Below, piece by piece: positions 35,628 through 44,612 of a DNA stretch of 64,000 nucleotides. The DNA comes from JBFWWP01 sp050246115 (GTDB lineage: Bacteria; Planctomycetota; UBA8108; UBA1146; JAJFFE01), in contig JBFWWP010000007.1 in assembly GCA_050246115.1 (NCBI GenBank), positions 104,548 to 168,547 of the forward strand. The letters run 5' to 3'. Positions within the stretch are counted from its first letter, which is position 1; each line of letters opens with the position of its first letter. A program made the translations under genes and the position numbers. Below the pieces are notes generated by a model. The model saw nothing but the letters and a program-made list of their open reading frames with translations, did not search any database and was not told the origin of the DNA.

Positions 35628-35783
35628 TCCTCCGCAGCCGAGCGCTGACGAATAGTGCCGGCTAGGGCCCTACCCGAAAGGGCGCTGCCGCCGCCTGGAT
35701 GTGTTGGAAGCCGCGCTGTGGCCGCGAGCTCCCGCGATCCGGAACTCGGGCGCGGCCACCGCACGACCCAACGCGAGGAACTC

Positions 35784-36632
35784 ATGAACGTCCCGAATCG
35801 CTGGAACTACCCAGACCTCGGCCTCGGGCTGGGCCTTCGCGCGGCGCACTATCAGCATGTGTTGGAACATCGTCCCGATGTGGACTGGTTCGAGATTCTC
35901 TCCGAGAACTACATGAACACCGGGGGCCGACCCCGCCACGTCGCACAGCAGGTCGCCCTGCATTATCCGGTCGTGATGCACGGCGTTTCGCTGTCGATCG
36001 GCAGCACGGACCCGATCGACTACGACTATCTCGACCGACTCAAGTCCCTGGCTGACGCGGTAGGTGCGGTTTGGGTAGGGGATCACGTTTGCTGGACCGG
36101 AGTCGCCGGCCGCAATGGCCACGACCTATACCCGATCCCGTACAACGAGGAGAGCTTGCGCCACGTTGTGCAACGCATCCGAGTGGTCCAGGACTACCTC
36201 GAGCGCCCGCTCGTGCTCGAGAACGCCTCGACCTACCTCACGTTTCGCACCTCGACCATGCCCGAAGAGGAGTTCCTCTACCGCATGGCGGAGGAAGCCG
36301 ACTGCGGCCTACTCCTCGATGTCAACAACGTCTATGTGAGCTGCCGCAACCACGACCTCGACGCCGCACGCTACCTCGATGGCATCCCCTACGACCGCGT
36401 GGTTCAGATTCACCTCGCGGGGCACACCGACAAGGGAACCCACTGCATCGACACGCACAACGATCACGTCATCGCCGAGGTTTGGCGACTCTACGCGGAA
36501 GTCCATCGCCGTACCGGTGGACGTGCAACGCTCCTGGAGTGGGATGCCGACATCCCGAGCTTCGAGGTCCTTCACGCCGAGGTCCTCCAGGCGCGCCAGT
36601 ACCGTCGAGCCGCGGAGGCCCTCGATGTCTGA
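35784..36632 (+). CDS. bufB: DUF692 multinuclear iron enzyme (BufB/MbnB-like)
   Basis: A 282-residue TIM-barrel protein of the DUF692 family. It has GLGLRAAHY, DWFEILSENYM, the metal-ligand blocks MHGVSLSIGS (His66), VGDHVCWTG (Asp100, His101), VLENAS (Glu146), LLDVNNVYVS (Asp179, Asn182), IHLAGH (His210), DTHNDH (Asp223, His225) and LLEWDADIP (Glu252). Family members use a two- or three-iron centre and O2 to convert cysteine residues of a precursor to oxazolone/thioamide or 5-thiooxazole. ATG 35784 has GAGG upstream. It overlaps bufC by 8 bases. The iron-ligand numbering is inferred by analogy. Confidence 0.92.
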   Translation: MNVPNRWNYPDLGLGLGLRAAHYQHVLEHRPDVDWFEILSENYMNTGGRPRHVAQQVALHYPVVMHGVSLSIGSTDPIDYDYLDRLKSLADAVGAVWVGDHVCWTGVAGRNGHDLYPIPYNEESLRHVVQRIRVVQDYLERPLVLENASTYLTFRTSTMPEEEFLYRMAEEADCGLLLDVNNVYVSCRNHDLDAARYLDGIPYDRVVQIHLAGHTDKGTHCIDTHNDHVIAEVWRLYAEVHRRTGGRATLLEWDADIPSFEVLHAEVLQARQYRRAAEALDV

Positions 36633-37509
36633 GGCCTGCGACCCGACTCCCCGTGATCCCATGCCGAACCTGGACCAGACCGAGCGCTGGATGCTCGCAG
36701 TGATCACGCATCGCGAAGGCGTCGCCGCCGGGCTCCTGACCCGCGAAGCCCAACAGGAGCTCACCATCGACGCAACCAACCTGGAACGCCTGGTCTTGCC
36801 GTCGCGGAACCTCGGTTCCGCCGGGCGCCTCCAGATCTACTCGAACATGTACTTCTGGCGCATCGTCGACATCATGGCCGACGAGTATCCTACAGTCCGC
36901 CACGTCGTCGGTCCCGAACAGTTCTATGAGCTCGCCGTCGCATACATCGTGAAGCACCCATCCCGACACTACGACTTGGCCCGCATGAGTGTCGAGTTTC
37001 CGCGGTTTCTCGCGTTGGAAGCCGAGTCCTGCACGCACCGGGAGTTCGTGACCGAGCTTGCGACCCTCGAGCGCGCCATGGAGGACGTCTTCGACGCGCC
37101 AACGCACTCGGCCCTGTCGCTCGCTGACCTGCTCCGAATCCCAGCCGAAAGTTGGAGCGCAGCCCGCTTCGAACCTGCGCCGGGCCTTCAGCTCCTCGAG
37201 TTCGACTATCCGGTGAGCGCCTTCCTTCGCTGCGTGCGTGAAGGAACCGCCGAAGGGGTACCCGTGCCGAGCCGCAGTTGGGTGGCCGTGTTCCGTGCTC
37301 AGGACTTCACGGTGTGGCGCAGCGATCTGTCCCGCGAGCAGTTCGTCATCTTGCGGCAGCTCGCGTCCCGACAAACTCTTGGTGACGCCGTAGCGGCATG
37401 CGCGGAGATTCCGGACATCGAGTTCGATGCGCTGATTCCGCAGCTCGAAGCATGGTTTCGCGAGTGGACGGCAGACGGGCTGTTCGCTCGAGTGTCGGTT
37501 CCCGAGTGA
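36625..37509 (+). CDS. bufC: DUF2063-family RiPP partner protein (BufC-like)
   Basis: A 294-residue protein whose first ~120 residues match DUF2063 (RLQIYSNMYFWRIVDIMADEYPTV then HPSRHYDLARMSVEFPRFL). Despite the database label 'putative DNA-binding', this domain is the usual partner of DUF692 enzymes and probably presents the leader of the precursor. The C-terminal half (FEPAPGLQLLEFDYPVSAFL, FTVWRSDLSREQFVIL) is an added module common in such partners. The ATG at 36625 overlaps the bufB stop (ATGTCTGA), so both are co-translated. Confidence 0.9.
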   Translation: MSEACDPTPRDPMPNLDQTERWMLAVITHREGVAAGLLTREAQQELTIDATNLERLVLPSRNLGSAGRLQIYSNMYFWRIVDIMADEYPTVRHVVGPEQFYELAVAYIVKHPSRHYDLARMSVEFPRFLALEAESCTHREFVTELATLERAMEDVFDAPTHSALSLADLLRIPAESWSAARFEPAPGLQLLEFDYPVSAFLRCVREGTAEGVPVPSRSWVAVFRAQDFTVWRSDLSREQFVILRQLASRQTLGDAVAACAEIPDIEFDALIPQLEAWFREWTADGLFARVSVPE

Positions 37510-37599
37510 GACACCGCACGACGATCTCCGTCGAGACTCCGGGACTTCGCCGTGACCACTCGTGGTCGTGGTCCAGAAGCCCCGAAAGATCGGATCCCC

Positions 37600-37959
37600 A
37601 TGGCTAAAGAGAAACCCATCTCGATCTTGATCGTGGTGGCCGATGCCATCGTCCGCGACCAAGTCTTCGACAACTTGGCCCTTGCGGGATACCGAGTGGA
37701 TGCGGTGTTCGACCGCGACTACGCGCTACGTCGACTGCACCGCGATCCATACGCGGCCGTAGTCGCGCAAGCGGGCATACTGATGCCGGGCGACACCGGC
37801 TTGCCCGTGGTCGAACTACCGGCGACGGCCACGGCAGCTCCCGAGAGCTTGGTTCGCGATGTGGCTGCTGTAGTCCAGAGGCAAACGCCCGGTGCGCGTG
37901 CATCCCGCGCAGACTCGCATCCAGGAGCGTTCGAAAGGCCCCCTCGTGACCACGGCTAG
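37600..37959 (+). CDS. Degenerate receiver-domain protein
   Basis: A 119-residue protein whose first ~80 residues follow the response-regulator receiver fold: ISILIVVADAIVRDQVFDNL, GYRVDAVFDRDYALRRLHRD, YAAVVAQAG. The acidic pair after beta-1 is a single Asp, and the phosphorylatable Asp after beta-3 is missing (VVAQAG). It has no output domain and no kinase nearby. It may be a pseudo-receiver; a spurious frame cannot be excluded. The start could also be GTG at 37552. It follows bufC by 90 bases, but any link to the cluster is unproven. Confidence 0.5.
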   Translation: MAKEKPISILIVVADAIVRDQVFDNLALAGYRVDAVFDRDYALRRLHRDPYAAVVAQAGILMPGDTGLPVVELPATATAAPESLVRDVAAVVQRQTPGARASRADSHPGAFERPPRDHG

Positions 37960-38297
37960 TTCGAGGCCCGAATCAAGCGCGGCATGCGCTCGAGTCGGGT
38001 CTGGCGTGCATCCTCTCCGTGCTTGTTTCAGAACTGGCCCTGCGCACCGGTCGAGCAAGACTGCGTCGTTTCGACGCACGACCTTCCTGCCTAACTCGTT
38101 TCCAGTCCGTGCCTCGAGGCATCCGGGTGTAGCATTTCGAAGCAACTGGAGGGCGCAACGCTTCGTTTCAACCCCCTGGCTTCCGCTTCAATTCGTTTGA
38201 CTCGCCTGGTCGCCCCGCCTAATTAACGACGGTTCTGAGTCCCGAACGGCGGACTCGGAAGACCCCGCTCCATCGACTCGGAACAAGCTGAGGTTGC
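37960..38297 (+). other. Intergenic region upstream of the carbamoyltransferase gene
   Basis: This 338-base gap contains no supported gene. The only signal seen is a promoter-like pair at 38197-38225. Confidence 0.4.
38197..38225 (+). promoter_or_regulatory. Candidate promoter for the carbamoyltransferase gene
   Basis: TTGACT at 38197-38202 and TAATTA at 38220-38225 are 17 bases apart, 72 bases before the ATG. The -10 matches the consensus poorly but sits in the only AT-rich patch of the gap. Confidence 0.3.
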
Positions 38298-40082
38298 ATG
38301 AAGGTACTCGGCCTGGGGAATCCCTTCCTTCGCCATGCTGCGGCCGCGCTGGTCGTTGATGGCGAACTCGTTGCCGCGGTCGAAGAGGAGCGTCTGACAC
38401 GCTCTGAACGAGCCTCGCCCCAGCTCCCCCTTCACGCCGCGCGTTACTGCTTGGCCGAGGCCGGCCTCGACATCGAAGATGTGGACCGGATCGCGATTCC
38501 GTGGTCACGCGAGACACAACGGCGCGACCTCACGGCGTTCGTTCGACGTATGTGGCGTCGGCAGCCGCTTCGTGCACTCGAAGCCATGAGACTCGCGAGA
38601 CGACACAAGCCGACTCTCGAGGCATTCGTCCACCAACTCACGCAAGCCCTCGCCCGACCGCGGAGCGTCGGTCAGTCCCTCGCGATTCCCATCGCTTGGG
38701 TCGACTCGCCGATCGCGCAAGCTGCCGGTGCCTACCATCTGTCGGGCTGGAGTCACTCCGCAATCATTTGCCTGGGCCATGCGCATCAACTCGTCAGTAC
38801 GTTCCTCGCCGAGGGTCGATACGGTGATATCGTGCCGGTGCAGCGAATCGCCAGCCCGGACTCGCTCGATCTCTTCTTCTCGGCGGTCACCGAGTATCTC
38901 GGATTCCACAGCGAGCCGGATCTCACGATGGAACTCGCGACTTATGGCCGGCCAGGAGGTGCCGGCGTGTCCGCACTCATCGAGCGGCGAGACACGCATC
39001 GTCCGAGCTTTCGAGTTCATGATGCGCTGCTCAATGGCCGGGAACCGTGGGGAATCGATGCTCCGCACATCCCACCTGTGGTCCTCGCGTCGTTGGGGAC
39101 TCCGGCCAATGGCGACGTGTTCAGTGAGAGATACTGCGATATCGCTGCGACCGCCCAACACACTCTCGAACAAGTCGTCATTTCATTCCTCGACACCGCT
39201 CTGCGGCCAGCGCTCGAGTTCGGGCGGGGTCGTGTCTGTCTCACCGGCACGTGTGCCTTGAACCCCAGACTCAACCAGCGCGTGCTCGAGCACCCGTTGG
39301 TCCATGAGCTGTGGGTGCCCCCCGCCGCGGATGAGTCCGGGACCGCGGTCGGGGCCGCGCTGTGGGCAACACACCACGGAGGCGGCTCGATTCGGCCGCT
39401 GCGGCACCCGTATCTGGGTCCGGCATACTTGGACGCGGAGATCGCCCGCACGCTCAGCGAACTACGCATCCGGCACGAGCACTGGCCCCATGGAGCGATC
39501 GTCGACCACGTAGCAACGCTCCTCGCCCGAGGCGAAGTGGTCGGCTGGTTTCAGGGGCGCTTGGAGTTCGGACCGCGGACGCTCGGGAATCGCTGTGTCC
39601 TCGCGAATCCAGCAACACCCAGTTCCGGCCGCGAGATCAGCGAACGCCTGAAGCACACCGAGAGCTGGTTCCGCTTCACGCCCGCCGTCACCGAACGAAA
39701 TGCCCGGGAGGTGTTCGAAGAGGGCAACCCCGCGCCGTTCGCGCGCGTCACCCGAACCTGTCGACCCAAGTGGCGGGCAAGCCTGGGTCAGGCGGTGCAG
39801 TCTGACGGAACCTGCAAACCGCTGGTGGTCTCGGAAGCTTCGAACCCACGGTTTCATGCCCTGCTCGAGGCCTTCGAGATCCGCACTGGCGTGCCAGCGC
39901 TCCTGTGCACATCGCTCAGCCGCCCCCGGGAACCGCTGGCGTGCTCGCCCGCCGATGCGCTGGCGACGTTCTTCGGTTCCGGACTCGGATTCCTGGCGTT
40001 GGGGGACCGATTGGTGAGCAAGGCCTTCGACACGGCGCCGGAAGTAAGCAGCGAGGCCCGGACCGAGGACTCGAAGCCGTAA
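38298..40082 (+). CDS. NodU/CmcH-type carbamoyltransferase with altered N-terminal domain
   Basis: A 594-residue protein. The N-terminal Kae1-like part has AAAALVVDGELVAAVEEERLTR. The C-terminal carbamoyltransferase part has GEVVGWFQGRLEFGPRTLGN and LKHTESWFRFTPAV, typical of the family, which makes carbamoyl-adenylate from carbamoyl phosphate and ATP and transfers the carbamoyl group to a hydroxyl or similar acceptor. The usual HHxAHA metal motif is replaced by VDSPIAQAAGAYHLSG, and the GK-MGLA-YG block is PDLTMELATYG. Metal-binding by the first domain is therefore doubtful. The acceptor is unknown and there is no natural-product cluster around it. Confidence 0.87.
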   Translation: MKVLGLGNPFLRHAAAALVVDGELVAAVEEERLTRSERASPQLPLHAARYCLAEAGLDIEDVDRIAIPWSRETQRRDLTAFVRRMWRRQPLRALEAMRLARRHKPTLEAFVHQLTQALARPRSVGQSLAIPIAWVDSPIAQAAGAYHLSGWSHSAIICLGHAHQLVSTFLAEGRYGDIVPVQRIASPDSLDLFFSAVTEYLGFHSEPDLTMELATYGRPGGAGVSALIERRDTHRPSFRVHDALLNGREPWGIDAPHIPPVVLASLGTPANGDVFSERYCDIAATAQHTLEQVVISFLDTALRPALEFGRGRVCLTGTCALNPRLNQRVLEHPLVHELWVPPAADESGTAVGAALWATHHGGGSIRPLRHPYLGPAYLDAEIARTLSELRIRHEHWPHGAIVDHVATLLARGEVVGWFQGRLEFGPRTLGNRCVLANPATPSSGREISERLKHTESWFRFTPAVTERNAREVFEEGNPAPFARVTRTCRPKWRASLGQAVQSDGTCKPLVVSEASNPRFHALLEAFEIRTGVPALLCTSLSRPREPLACSPADALATFFGSGLGFLALGDRLVSKAFDTAPEVSSEARTEDSKP

Positions 40083-40396
40083 GCCGCCGTAAGCCATTTC
40101 GCGAGGAGAGAGCTCGGCCCAGACCGGGCCGCGGCACGAACGGGGACCGTGGAAGCGCTGCTAAGAAAGCAGGCGGCGACTTTCTCCCCTTTAGCCCGCC
40201 AGGGTTTCAAGCCCACCGCCCGCGTACTGTCTCCACGGATGTCTTGTCCTGGAGAGGTCGCTCGCGGGAAAGTGGATACAGATTTTCTACCGTGACGTCG
40301 CAAGTTGCCATTTGGAAAGGCATTGCGACGCCAGAATCCTCGGCGTCGAAGTTCAGGCGGACCCGACCCGGTGGGCCCGCTCCGGGTGGCGGCGGG
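40083..40396. other. Convergent intergenic region
   Basis: This 314-base gap separates the carbamoyltransferase from the S8 protease; both transcribe towards it. The only structure seen is the hairpin at 40296-40330. Confidence 0.4.
40296..40330. terminator. Possible bidirectional terminator hairpin
   Basis: CGTCGCAA and TTGCGACG pair, with inner TGCC and GGCA, around the loop ATTTGGAAA. It lies between convergent genes. No T-run is present on either strand, so the role is tentative. Confidence 0.35.
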
Positions 40397-41386
40397 CTAC
40401 GGCATGACCGACGCTCCGAGGTCCAACCGGCGGCCGGTCGGGCTCGCGGTGGCTGTGGTCAACGAACCCACGACGTCCGCCCGACTCATGAGCCGCTCAC
40501 GAACCGTTGCCGCGTCGATGCCCGGAAACTGCTGGAGCAGCAGTGCGGCGCCCGCGGACACGAACGGCGACGCGAAAGAGGTGCCGGTGGCGCGAGCAAA
40601 TCCGGTCGGCGAGCCCGCGAACGCGACCACGACTCCGACACCTGGGGCAATGACATCGACGGCTTCGCCCTGCGTGGCGCCCATGTAGGGAACGTCGCTC
40701 AGAGTCGAACTGGAAACGGAAATGCACTCGGGGTAACGGGCTGGGTAGGGTAGTTCTTGGCCGGGCTCATTGGCGCCGGCTGCGACGACGACGACCCCGC
40801 GCGCCACGGCCTCGGAAATCGCGCCGTGCAGAATCGGGTCGTCGTAGTCGCAGTTGACGCTGACGTTGATGACCTTGGCCCCTGCGCGGCGGGCGGTGTC
40901 GACGGCGAGAGCCAGGAGCTTCGTGGAAGCAGTGCCTTCCGCGTCCATCACGCGGTAGAGTCCGAAGTGGGCGTCGGGCGCCAGCGCCATCAACAGCGAG
41001 AGGACTGCGGTGCCATGGCCACGCGCGTCGTCAGCGACTCCGTCCCCATCCTGGTCGAGGCCGTCGAACGTCTCGGAAACGTCGTTGTCGCCATCGACGA
41101 AGTCATACGCGTCGAACACACGAGTCGGATCGATGTTGACGTTGTCGAAGCCAGTGTCCAAAACTGCGATGCTCTGGCCGTAGCCGGTAGCGACCGACTG
41201 AGCGGCGTCAGCGTTGACTCGGCCGAAACCCGGTTGGGCGTTGAATTCTGCCAAGCTGGGCGGGATATCGGTGAGGTCGATGATGGACCCTTGGGCGGCC
41301 CGTGCAACCTTGTCGGTGGAGTCACCCGAGTCGACAAGACCAAGTGGGATACAGACAGCAAGCACGGCAACGCGAATCGCGTCCAT
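40397..41386 (-). CDS. Subtilisin-like (S8) serine protease
   Basis: A 329-residue protein with a short hydrophobic N-terminus (likely signal peptide, about 1-20). The catalytic residues are Asp77 (IAVLDTGFD), His124 (RGHGTAV) and Ser271 (GTSFASP), with oxyanion Asn206 (AAGANEPG). DQDGDGVADD around 111-120 is a calcium-loop-like motif. It has little propeptide and no C-terminal accessory domain. It is divergent from the TPR-CHAT gene with 154 bases between starts, so both may be controlled together. Substrate unknown. Confidence 0.92.
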   Translation of the reverse strand: MDAIRVAVLAVCIPLGLVDSGDSTDKVARAAQGSIIDLTDIPPSLAEFNAQPGFGRVNADAAQSVATGYGQSIAVLDTGFDNVNIDPTRVFDAYDFVDGDNDVSETFDGLDQDGDGVADDARGHGTAVLSLLMALAPDAHFGLYRVMDAEGTASTKLLALAVDTARRAGAKVINVSVNCDYDDPILHGAISEAVARGVVVVAAGANEPGQELPYPARYPECISVSSSTLSDVPYMGATQGEAVDVIAPGVGVVVAFAGSPTGFARATGTSFASPFVSAGAALLLQQFPGIDAATVRERLMSRADVVGSLTTATASPTGRRLDLGASVMP

Positions 41387-41540
41387 GGGCGCGCCCTTTC
41401 GTCCAGGGGTTTCTGACCGGGATCAATGCTGAAGAGGCACCTCGACCTCTTACGGATACATGGCATTATCAACAGACAACCCCCAACGTCGATCCAAGGG
41501 GTTCGTTTCGGCGGGTCAGTTGTGATTCGACTTCAGCAAG

Positions 41541-44378
41541 ATGCCCAACATCGTGACACTTCGTGATCAAGCAGCCGAACTCCGCGACCGAGTCTGGTCC
41601 AAGATCAACTCGGATGCCCCGGCAGCGCTGACGGCGGCGCAACAGCTGCACGCGCTCGTCCGTCGCACGCCCGACGGGTACCTACGGGCAGCGGCACAAC
41701 ATGCGATGGGGTGTTGCCGGTTAGCTCTAGGTCAGGCAGCTTTGGCGGAGCGTTGGCTCTCGCGAGCCGCGAGCACCGCGCACGAGTTCGGCCTCGCGGA
41801 CGCGGCCGCCCACTCGGAGGTCACACGCATCCAGGCGTTGTTGCATTTGGGGCGCACCTGGCAGGCGTTGGCCGAGGCCAAGCGACTCGCGCTTCGCGAG
41901 CGCCGTCGCGGAAACGCGGTCGGCGAGGCACGGGCATTGGTGACCGCAGCCAACGTGCGGAGCCAACTCCATCAGCCTGCGCGAGCACTGACTCTGCTGA
42001 ACCGAGGGCACCAGCTCCTGCTCGCCTGCGGACAGGCCGACCCCCAAATCGCGGCGCTCCAGATCAACCGCGGCAACGTGCTCACCGCGCTGGGTCGGCC
42101 CACCGATGCGCGTGACGCTTACCAGTTCGTGCGCCAATGGGCCGACCGCGTGCAACAACCGCGACTCGCTTGCGAGGCCACTTACAACGAAGCCGTCTTG
42201 TGGGTGAAATCGGGCTCGTGGCAGATTGCGTACGACCTCTTCGAAGAAATCCGACCGCGCTACGCCGAATTGGGCGATCGTCGCGGCTCGACCCTGGTCG
42301 ATCTCGACGAAGCCGAATTGTTGCTGCGATTGGGACTGAGCGACGACGCCATCGAGCTCGCGAGCGCGGCCATCGAAGGCGCTGCGAGCCTCGGGCTGCT
42401 CTATCACCACGGACGGGCCTTGCTCGTTCGCGGGAGTGCACGACAGCAAGAAGAGCCGGTGCAAGCAGTCGCCGACTTCCAAGGGGCGACCGGGATCTTC
42501 CGGTCGGAAGGGAACACCGCGTGGGAAGCCCTCGCCCATGTGGCCCTCGGCGGTGCGCACCTTCGCACCTTCGATGACCTCCACGCTCTCGATGAGGCCA
42601 CGACCGCTCGCGAGCTTCTGGTCGCTTCGCCGGTGGCGTTCGTCTCACTGCAAGCACGTGAACTCCAAGCGCAGTGCTACTTGCGGCTCGGGATGCTCGA
42701 ACCGGCGCTGGCCGCTTCGCGAGCTGCGGTGGCCACGCTCCGACGCGCGCCGGTGCCGTGGCTGCGCGAGGTCGTTTGGTTGACTCGCGGGCGAATCCAC
42801 CTTGCTCGGGGCAACCGGTCGCACGCCCTCCGGTCGTTCGCGCGAGCCGCCCGCGAAGTCGAGCTCTCGCGGGCGTTCGTATTGAGCGAGCCGCTCGGCT
42901 TCTCGTTTCTGCGCGGGCGCGCCGAAGTCTTCGAGGAACTCCTGAGTCTTCACCTCGAACATGGGGACCCAGCGAACGGGAAGCGCGCGTTCGCGATTGC
43001 GCAACGAGCCGCGACCGCGGGGGTACGAGGAGCGTCGCCGCTCGAGGCGGCCTCACCGGCCTCGTTCCGCAGCGCGACCGTGAGCACGGGTGAAGCCGCG
43101 ATCGAAGCCGCCGCCCTGCGACTTCAGGGTCTCTATCAACGACTCGCGCCAACGGATACCGCGACGACGACCAGCGCCCAACAGCACTTGGACCTCGAGT
43201 CCGAGGTCGCCCGCGAAGAGCGCAGGCTGCTGCGCCTGTTGCGGCGCCGGCCGTTGCGTGACAACCGGGCGTATAGCGCGCGGGTCACGGCAGTCCGCGC
43301 AGCCCAAGTCGCGCTGGGTCCAGCCCGGGGGTTGATCGAGTACTTCCGTGTGAAGGGCCGCTTGGGTGCATTCGTCCTCACGGCGAACTCGTTCGCGACA
43401 CACGCCGACCTCGGGCCGATCGAAGCCTTCGATCGCACCCTCCTCAAGCTGCGGTTTCAGCTGGAACGCGGGCTCATGGCAGCGACCCGCGGGGACGTGC
43501 GCACGCGCAGCGAAGCCTGCCGCGCCATCGAGGGCATGCTCCGCGACACCGCCGACAGAGTCCTGTGGCCGCTGACCTCGGGTCCGTTGGAGCGCTGCTC
43601 CCAGTGGGCCATCGTGCCCGCGGGATCCTTGGCGTCCCTACCGTTCGCGGCCCTGCCGCTTCCGGGGGGTGGCTGCTGCCTCGACCTGGACCTCACCGTG
43701 CTCTCGAGCCGCGAACAGCTCGCCGCGGCACCGACGCGCATTGGGTCGACGCGGCCCATGACCAAGGTCGTCGCCATCGGCACCACGAGGTCGGATTTGC
43801 CGCAGATCGCGAGCGAGCTCGACAGCATTCGCGCCCTGATCCCGAACGCTGTCATGCACGAAGGAAGCGCCGCGACGGTGAGCGCGTTTCGCACCGCCGC
43901 GAGCAGCGCGGACGTACTCCACGTTGCGTGCCACGCGGCGTTCCGCAGCGACAACCCGTACTACTCGGCATTGGAGCTCGCGGACGGGTGGGTCCCGGCC
44001 TGGGAGGTCGCCCGACAGCAGATGGCGGCCGACCTCGTCGTGCTTTCGGCGTGCGAGAGTGGCCGTCTCCACAGCGTCCCCGGCGATCACGCCGTTGGGT
44101 TGGGACGCGCCCTGCTCACTGCCGGGGTCCAGAACCTCGTCGTCTCGCTTTGGCGCGTGCGTGATGAGGTCGCGGCCTACCGGGCGCACTGCTTCTACCG
44201 GCAACTCGCCATGGGACTTACGGTACGAAGCGCGCATCGGGAGGCGACCATCGAACTGCGACGACGATTCCCCGATCCGTGGGACTGGGCGAACGCCGCT
44301 CTGGTGGGGCCGGGCGACCGCGCACTCCGGTTCGCTTCGGGGAACCGCAGAAGGCTCCGCAGGTACCCGAACCCTTGA
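41541..44378 (+). CDS. TPR-CHAT protein (caspase-like protease)
   Basis: A 945-residue protein. Residues ~20-500 form repeated helical hairpins of the TPR type (LVTAANVRSQLHQPARALTL, ALQINRGNVLTALGRPTDAR). After a linker helix the CHAT domain spans about 600-940. It holds a caspase-like Cys-His dyad: His798 in VLHVACHA and Cys838 in VVLSACESG. It ends with the typical GLGRALLTAGVQNLVVSLW block and WANAALVG. CHAT proteases are usually activated by partner proteins that sense a signal and cleave selected targets. Neighbours are a divergent S8 protease and downstream sigma/anti-sigma genes. The ATG at 41541 is used; the N-terminus is uncertain by a few residues. Confidence 0.9.
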   Translation: MPNIVTLRDQAAELRDRVWSKINSDAPAALTAAQQLHALVRRTPDGYLRAAAQHAMGCCRLALGQAALAERWLSRAASTAHEFGLADAAAHSEVTRIQALLHLGRTWQALAEAKRLALRERRRGNAVGEARALVTAANVRSQLHQPARALTLLNRGHQLLLACGQADPQIAALQINRGNVLTALGRPTDARDAYQFVRQWADRVQQPRLACEATYNEAVLWVKSGSWQIAYDLFEEIRPRYAELGDRRGSTLVDLDEAELLLRLGLSDDAIELASAAIEGAASLGLLYHHGRALLVRGSARQQEEPVQAVADFQGATGIFRSEGNTAWEALAHVALGGAHLRTFDDLHALDEATTARELLVASPVAFVSLQARELQAQCYLRLGMLEPALAASRAAVATLRRAPVPWLREVVWLTRGRIHLARGNRSHALRSFARAAREVELSRAFVLSEPLGFSFLRGRAEVFEELLSLHLEHGDPANGKRAFAIAQRAATAGVRGASPLEAASPASFRSATVSTGEAAIEAAALRLQGLYQRLAPTDTATTTSAQQHLDLESEVAREERRLLRLLRRRPLRDNRAYSARVTAVRAAQVALGPARGLIEYFRVKGRLGAFVLTANSFATHADLGPIEAFDRTLLKLRFQLERGLMAATRGDVRTRSEACRAIEGMLRDTADRVLWPLTSGPLERCSQWAIVPAGSLASLPFAALPLPGGGCCLDLDLTVLSSREQLAAAPTRIGSTRPMTKVVAIGTTRSDLPQIASELDSIRALIPNAVMHEGSAATVSAFRTAASSADVLHVACHAAFRSDNPYYSALELADGWVPAWEVARQQMAADLVVLSACESGRLHSVPGDHAVGLGRALLTAGVQNLVVSLWRVRDEVAAYRAHCFYRQLAMGLTVRSAHREATIELRRRFPDPWDWANAALVGPGDRALRFASGNRRRLRRYPNP

Positions 44379-44612
44379 TTTCGACGCGTCCGAGGATATC
44401 TTTTGCGGAAGCGGGCGCCTTGGGCGGCGCCACACCGTTCACGAAGCCCGCGCCGGTCACAGAGCTTCGAGCTGCCTCGGGTGGTGGTCACTTCTCGCGG
44501 TAGTCGCGCTCCACCAAGCTCCGGCTCTGGCAAGCTCCGGCTCTGGGCAACGAGGCCGGCCGCGTCGTTCTCGCGAGTCTGATGCGGCGGATCCTGCGGG
44601 AGGGAACTCACA

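Larger units (their letters stand above)
35336..35783 (+). other. Intergenic region between bufA and bufB containing two small repeats
   Basis: This 448-base gap holds MITE-like copy E (35427-35522) and an adjoining inverted repeat element (35518-35627). Upstream of them a 13-bp direct repeat TTCATGAAGCTCG occurs near 35364 and 35401. No coding frame is supported. In other genomes I know of, bufA and bufB are normally close, so the insertions have lengthened the gap. Confidence 0.45.
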
